Origin: Desulfobulbaceae bacterium | Lineage (GTDB): Bacteria; Desulfobacterota; Desulfobulbia; Desulfobulbales; Desulfocapsaceae | Length of the DNA stretch: 8,396 nucleotides | Assembly: GCA_030599175.1 (NCBI GenBank) | Contig: JAUVON010000101.1 | Coordinates: forward strand, 1-8,396 | Reading direction: 5' to 3' | Shown: positions 6,067 to 8,396 of the stretch, in pieces | How positions within the stretch are numbered: the stretch's first letter is position 1 | Layout: every line of letters begins with the position of its first letter | The notes under the pieces: model-generated | The model's input: only the letters and a program-made list of their open reading frames with translations | Databases searched by the model: none | What the model was told of the DNA's origin: nothing | Translations under genes and position numbers: made by a program

Positions 6067-7371
6067 TTAGTTTTTCGTCAGTTCATGCAGGGTGCGCATT
6101 TTTTTGGCCTCAGCCTGTATCTTACCAAGACCCTGGGTCATCATAGCCCAGCCATACCAGTAGGCATAGTCTGGATTAACGTGGAACTGACCCTGATATG
6201 TTCGCATCCGGTGCTTCATATACAGCTCAAAAAGGGTCTGATCAATACTTGACAGTTTCCCTATATCGCCGCCGCCGGTTTGCATGAAATGGAGAAAATC
6301 GGGATACGCAAAAGCGTAGGCTTCAGGTTTCTCGATAATACCGTCTTTATAGAGTTCGGCCACAATTTCAATGGCCTGAGCCAAAACCCGATCAGCTTTC
6401 TGAAGCATCGAATCGCCCATTTCAAGTTGGGTCGTGGCATAGGTCTCGGAATGGCACTGGCTGCAGGTTTTAATCATTTTATCACGCTCTGTCTGCCATG
6501 CTTCTTCGGTCGTCCGAACCATATCAACCGAAGTAATCAGTGCCAGGCGATCTGTTGGTTCACCGGTGTCGGGGTTAAGTACTCCTAAAGCTTTAAGAAT
6601 GGTTACCCTGTCAGCGGCCCACTGTTTATCTTCGGGTAGCGGCAGACGTACACCAAGAAATCCCCAGGCTGTACGGTTTTCATGGGTTCCATTGGGCAGA
6701 TGACAGGTCTGGCAGGTCGGTACAGCAGCACCTTCGGGCAGGCGACCGGCCTCTTTGGCAAACCACCTGGTGCCGTGTTTTGCGCTACTCCACATTTCCC
6801 ATTGCGGGTGGTCGTATCCCATGTGACACTGCTGACAGGCACGTGGATCCTGAGCCTCTTTCTTTGAAAAACTGTGCCGGGTATGACACTCATCGCAGGA
6901 GTTGGTCTGGTAACGATACCCTTTTTCGAGTTGCTCTTTTTTTTGGGCTTCAGTTTTGATACCCATATTATGACAACCTCCACAACCACGACCTCCTTCC
7001 ATCAGTTCGTCGGGTTCAACGTGGGTAATTGGCATGGCATTAAGAGAGGTCCAGCCAAAGTTATGTTTACCTTTGGCAAATGAATCAAACTGTTCTTCAT
7101 GACAATCTTGACAGACATGCTCATCCGGCAACTGCGCAAGTCTGGCATCTTCGGCGCTCATATGGCTGTCACCATGACAGTCAACACAGCTGACATCTTC
7201 TTCAGCATGTTTGCTGACTCGCCAGTCCGCCACCTGGCCCGGCGTACTTTTCTCATGGCAGCCGACACATGTATCAACGTCGTCCGCCAGCAGAGGTGTC
7301 ACTGTAAAAGTCAATATAAAAACATTAGCAGCAACCAGTAGAAACCTATTTTTCCACAACTTTCTCTTCAT
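6067..7371 (-). CDS. Octaheme c-type cytochrome, hydroxylamine oxidoreductase (HAO)-like
   Basis: This 434-aa exported protein has a signal peptide: basic MKRKLWKNR, a hydrophobic core, and probable cleavage after LLA at residue 29. It has exactly eight CxxCH haem sites, with first cysteines at 35, 62, 87, 130, 159, 179, 220 and 303. The seven-plus-one spacing, with a helical segment after the last haem, and the C-terminal TYQGQFHVNPDYAYWYG stretch are typical of the HAO-like octahaem family. True HAO covalently links a C-terminal tyrosine to its catalytic haem and oxidises hydroxylamine. Members lacking that link are thought to reduce nitrite or hydroxylamine to ammonium. Tyrosines at 392, 402, 404 and 406 are candidates, but only an alignment can say whether one is the cross-linker. 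It is shorter than classic HAO (above 500 aa). It should act in the periplasm. No NapC/NrfH-type quinol dehydrogenase gene is adjacent. A GAGG site precedes the ATG. Confidence 0.85.
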   Translation of the reverse strand: MKRKLWKNRFLLVAANVFILTFTVTPLLADDVDTCVGCHEKSTPGQVADWRVSKHAEEDVSCVDCHGDSHMSAEDARLAQLPDEHVCQDCHEEQFDSFAKGKHNFGWTSLNAMPITHVEPDELMEGGRGCGGCHNMGIKTEAQKKEQLEKGYRYQTNSCDECHTRHSFSKKEAQDPRACQQCHMGYDHPQWEMWSSAKHGTRWFAKEAGRLPEGAAVPTCQTCHLPNGTHENRTAWGFLGVRLPLPEDKQWAADRVTILKALGVLNPDTGEPTDRLALITSVDMVRTTEEAWQTERDKMIKTCSQCHSETYATTQLEMGDSMLQKADRVLAQAIEIVAELYKDGIIEKPEAYAFAYPDFLHFMQTGGGDIGKLSSIDQTLFELYMKHRMRTYQGQFHVNPDYAYWYGWAMMTQGLGKIQAEAKKMRTLHELTKN

Positions 7372-7422
7372 CTCTTTCCTCTATCTGTTGAAAATTTATA
7401 TGAAAGTCATGTGCTACCCTTC

Positions 7423-7453
7423 CGAAGCGCGACTACATTACTTTCGTGCTTCG
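7423..7453 (-). promoter_or_regulatory. Intercistronic stem-loop between the two cytochrome genes
   Basis: The arms cgaagcgcga (7423-7432) and tcgtgcttcg (7444-7453) pair over 10 positions; one is a wobble in plus-strand RNA and a mismatch in minus-strand RNA. It lies in the 104-nt gap between the monohaem and octahaem genes. No T-run follows on the minus strand, so it is more likely an mRNA processing or stability element than a terminator. Confidence 0.35.
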
Positions 7454-7475
7454 TTGTGAAAGCATTTCATGAGTG

Positions 7476-7982
7476 TTAATGAGTATGTCCTTCTTTCTTT
7501 TCCTTTGATAATAAGGCTGGAAATCTATGGGTTGCAAATGCGGTATGGCAGCTAACACATGACTCATTCATTTCCGAAAAATAGAAATTTATCAGTTCCG
7601 GCTTTTTGTTTTTTGCGGCATGCTCAAGCATTCCTGCTAAATAGTGGAATCTCTGATCTCTTTCAATGAAGGCAGGTGGTAAGACTGCATGCAATTCCTT
7701 GATTTGGCTTTCAGTGAGGTTTTGTTTCATTATATAGCTATTGTTCATTTTTTTTGCGGTACTTTCTATCTCACCCCAATTTCCAGAATTGTATGCAGGG
7801 ATTATAGACATCATTCCGCTTTCCAATGCCTGCATTTCTTCAGAAAGTAAATCACGCAAATCATGAGTAAGCGCTTCCACTCCTGGACTGTTTCCATGTT
7901 GTTCGTGGTTAGGTTTATCCTCTCCATAACTCGTTGTCGGTAATAAAACGGCTAACAGTGCGATGCAAATAAGGAATTTCAT
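7476..7982 (-). CDS. Small exported monohaem cytochrome, cytochrome c'-like
   Basis: This 168-aa protein has a clean signal peptide (MKFLICIALLAVLLPTTSYG, cleavage near residue 20). The mature part is mostly alpha-helical and carries one haem site, CVSCH (C142, C145, H146), near the C-terminus. A helical bundle with a single C-terminal CxxCH is the layout of the cytochrome c'/c-556 family. Class c' proteins bind NO, while c-556-type members carry electrons with a Met ligand; M50, M57 and M58 in the first long helix are possible sixth ligands. Histidines cluster at both ends (NHEQHG and GHTH), which may bind metal. It lies 104 nt upstream of the octahaem gene in the same direction, probably in one operon. 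It may donate electrons to that enzyme or bind reactive nitrogen intermediates; both roles are inferred. The start is supported by ggag about 6 nt upstream. Confidence 0.85.
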   Translation of the reverse strand: MKFLICIALLAVLLPTTSYGEDKPNHEQHGNSPGVEALTHDLRDLLSEEMQALESGMMSIIPAYNSGNWGEIESTAKKMNNSYIMKQNLTESQIKELHAVLPPAFIERDQRFHYLAGMLEHAAKNKKPELINFYFSEMNESCVSCHTAFATHRFPALLSKEKKEGHTH

Positions 7983-8112
7983 ATGTTCTCCAGTTAAGAA
8001 TATCCTGAGTAAGGACTATTTTTCTGTTTTCCACTGCCAAATCCCTGGGCCATAAGATTGACAGCTGACAGAGATAATAACAAACATACTACAAGGGTGG
8101 CATGAGATGCTA

Positions 8113-8128
8113 TGCAATCTTGTTGCCT
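8113..8128 (-). promoter_or_regulatory. Candidate -24/-12 (sigma-54) promoter for the cytochrome operon
   Basis: On the minus strand the sequence reads aGGCAacaagaTTGCa. It has exact GG-N10-GC spacing, a perfect TTGCA -12 element and GGCA at -24 (consensus TGGCAC-N5-TTGC). Transcription would start near 8102, giving a leader of about 120 nt before the monohaem cytochrome at 7982. The required activator is not in the window, because neither the receiver protein nor the fusion has a working sigma-54 activator domain. Confidence 0.5.
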
Positions 8129-8193
8129 GACGTTTTCTTTTTCAATTTATAGGATTTTTCTTCCCTGCCGTGAATGTGTTTGGGTGTAAACAC

Positions 8194-8220
8194 AAAAAAA
8201 ACAGGGCACAAAGGCCCTGT
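8194..8220 (-). terminator. Intrinsic terminator of the gene entering from the right edge
   Basis: On the minus strand a 7-bp perfect stem, acagggc/gccctgt (8201-8207 with 8214-8220, 6-nt loop), is followed by a run of eight T (plus-strand A-run 8194-8201). This is a textbook rho-independent terminator. It lies about 120 nt past the minus-strand stop at 8342 and insulates that gene from the cytochrome operon promoter at 8113-8128. Confidence 0.85.
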
Positions 8221-8341
8221 CATTGTTCAAGTAATTGTCTTCAGGTATTGGAATGACCCGATACGTTATCTCATTATCTGCCGATCCGATTCTGAGCTGC
8301 AACTCCCTGGTTATCGGTTCCTGTAGAGGTCTCGTACCAGT

Positions 8342-8396
8342 TTAATGACCACCTTTTCCTGAACCGCCAGAGCTGCCACCACTGCCTGACCCTCCA
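8342..8396 (-). CDS. C-terminal Gly/Ser-rich tail of an unidentified protein (5' end outside window)
   Basis: The minus-strand frame entering at the right edge encodes 17 residues, GGSGSGGSSGGSGKGGH, and then TAA. The strongly Gly/Ser-biased composition and the strong terminator about 120 nt downstream argue for a real gene end. Such tails occur on exported and cell-surface proteins and on some cytochromes, but the visible part is too short to identify a family. The other minus-strand frames have no comparable pattern. Confidence 0.45.
   Translation of the reverse strand, partial: GGSGSGGSSGGSGKGGH

Noticed and set aside
6055..7459. Plus-strand open frames opposite the octahaem cytochrome gene
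   Set aside because: The minus-strand frame has a signal peptide and eight haem sites; the opposite frames are shadows, some open only because of the repeated CxxCH codons.
8058..8083. Plus-strand TTGACA with nearby gataat as a sigma-70 promoter
   Set aside because: The spacing between the hexamers is only about 9 nt and there is no plus-strand gene downstream.
1..8396. CRISPR array, tRNA/rRNA gene or intact insertion sequence
   Set aside because: No spaced direct-repeat array, RNA-gene signature or transposase frame was seen on either strand.

Overview
The window looks like a piece of chromosome from an anaerobic, respiring Gram-negative bacterium, most likely a Desulfobacterota (deltaproteobacterial) lineage such as the Desulfobulbales. 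This is inferred from gene content: exported multiheme c-type cytochromes, a NapH/NosR-type membrane polyferredoxin, a CoA-disulfide-reductase-type flavoprotein, abundant two-component signalling, and -24/-12 (sigma-54) promoter-like sequences. Taxonomy is not proven by anything in the window.

Left part (1-1645, + strand): signalling. The 3' end of a sensor histidine kinase overlaps by 8 nt a single-domain response regulator. After a 150-nt gap comes a small soluble protein that has a good phospho-acceptor histidine helix, but its ATP-binding half has lost the kinase boxes. It resembles a histidine phosphotransferase more than an active kinase.

Middle (1820-5874, + strand): redox. A 453-aa FAD/NAD(P) oxidoreductase with a single active-site-type cysteine is followed after 65 nt by an 875-aa fusion. 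The fusion runs from an N-terminal cyclic-nucleotide-binding (Crp/FNR sensor) domain, through a sigma-54-activator-type AAA+ domain whose catalytic motifs are all degraded, to a C-terminal multi-pass membrane polyferredoxin with CxxC and CxxxCP motifs and two Cys clusters. It has no DNA-binding domain. This is the most unusual object in the window: a redox membrane protein that appears to have captured a regulator's sensor and AAA+ modules.

Right part (6067-7982, - strand): exported cytochromes, convergent with the fusion gene. A 168-aa monoheme cytochrome resembling the cytochrome c' family is followed by a 434-aa octaheme cytochrome of the hydroxylamine-oxidoreductase-like type. The pair probably forms one operon, read from a good -24/-12 promoter candidate near 8113-8128. 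The convergent gap (5875-6066) holds a perfect 16-bp inverted repeat and what looks like a fragment of a dispersed repeat. At the far right edge, a minus-strand gene ends in a Gly/Ser-rich tail, followed by a clear intrinsic terminator.

Working model (inference): the flavoprotein and the cNMP-gated polyferredoxin move electrons from NAD(P)H or the quinone pool across the membrane to the periplasmic cytochromes. There the octaheme enzyme would reduce a nitrogen compound (nitrite or hydroxylamine) or a similar small substrate, under control of the adjacent phosphorelay.
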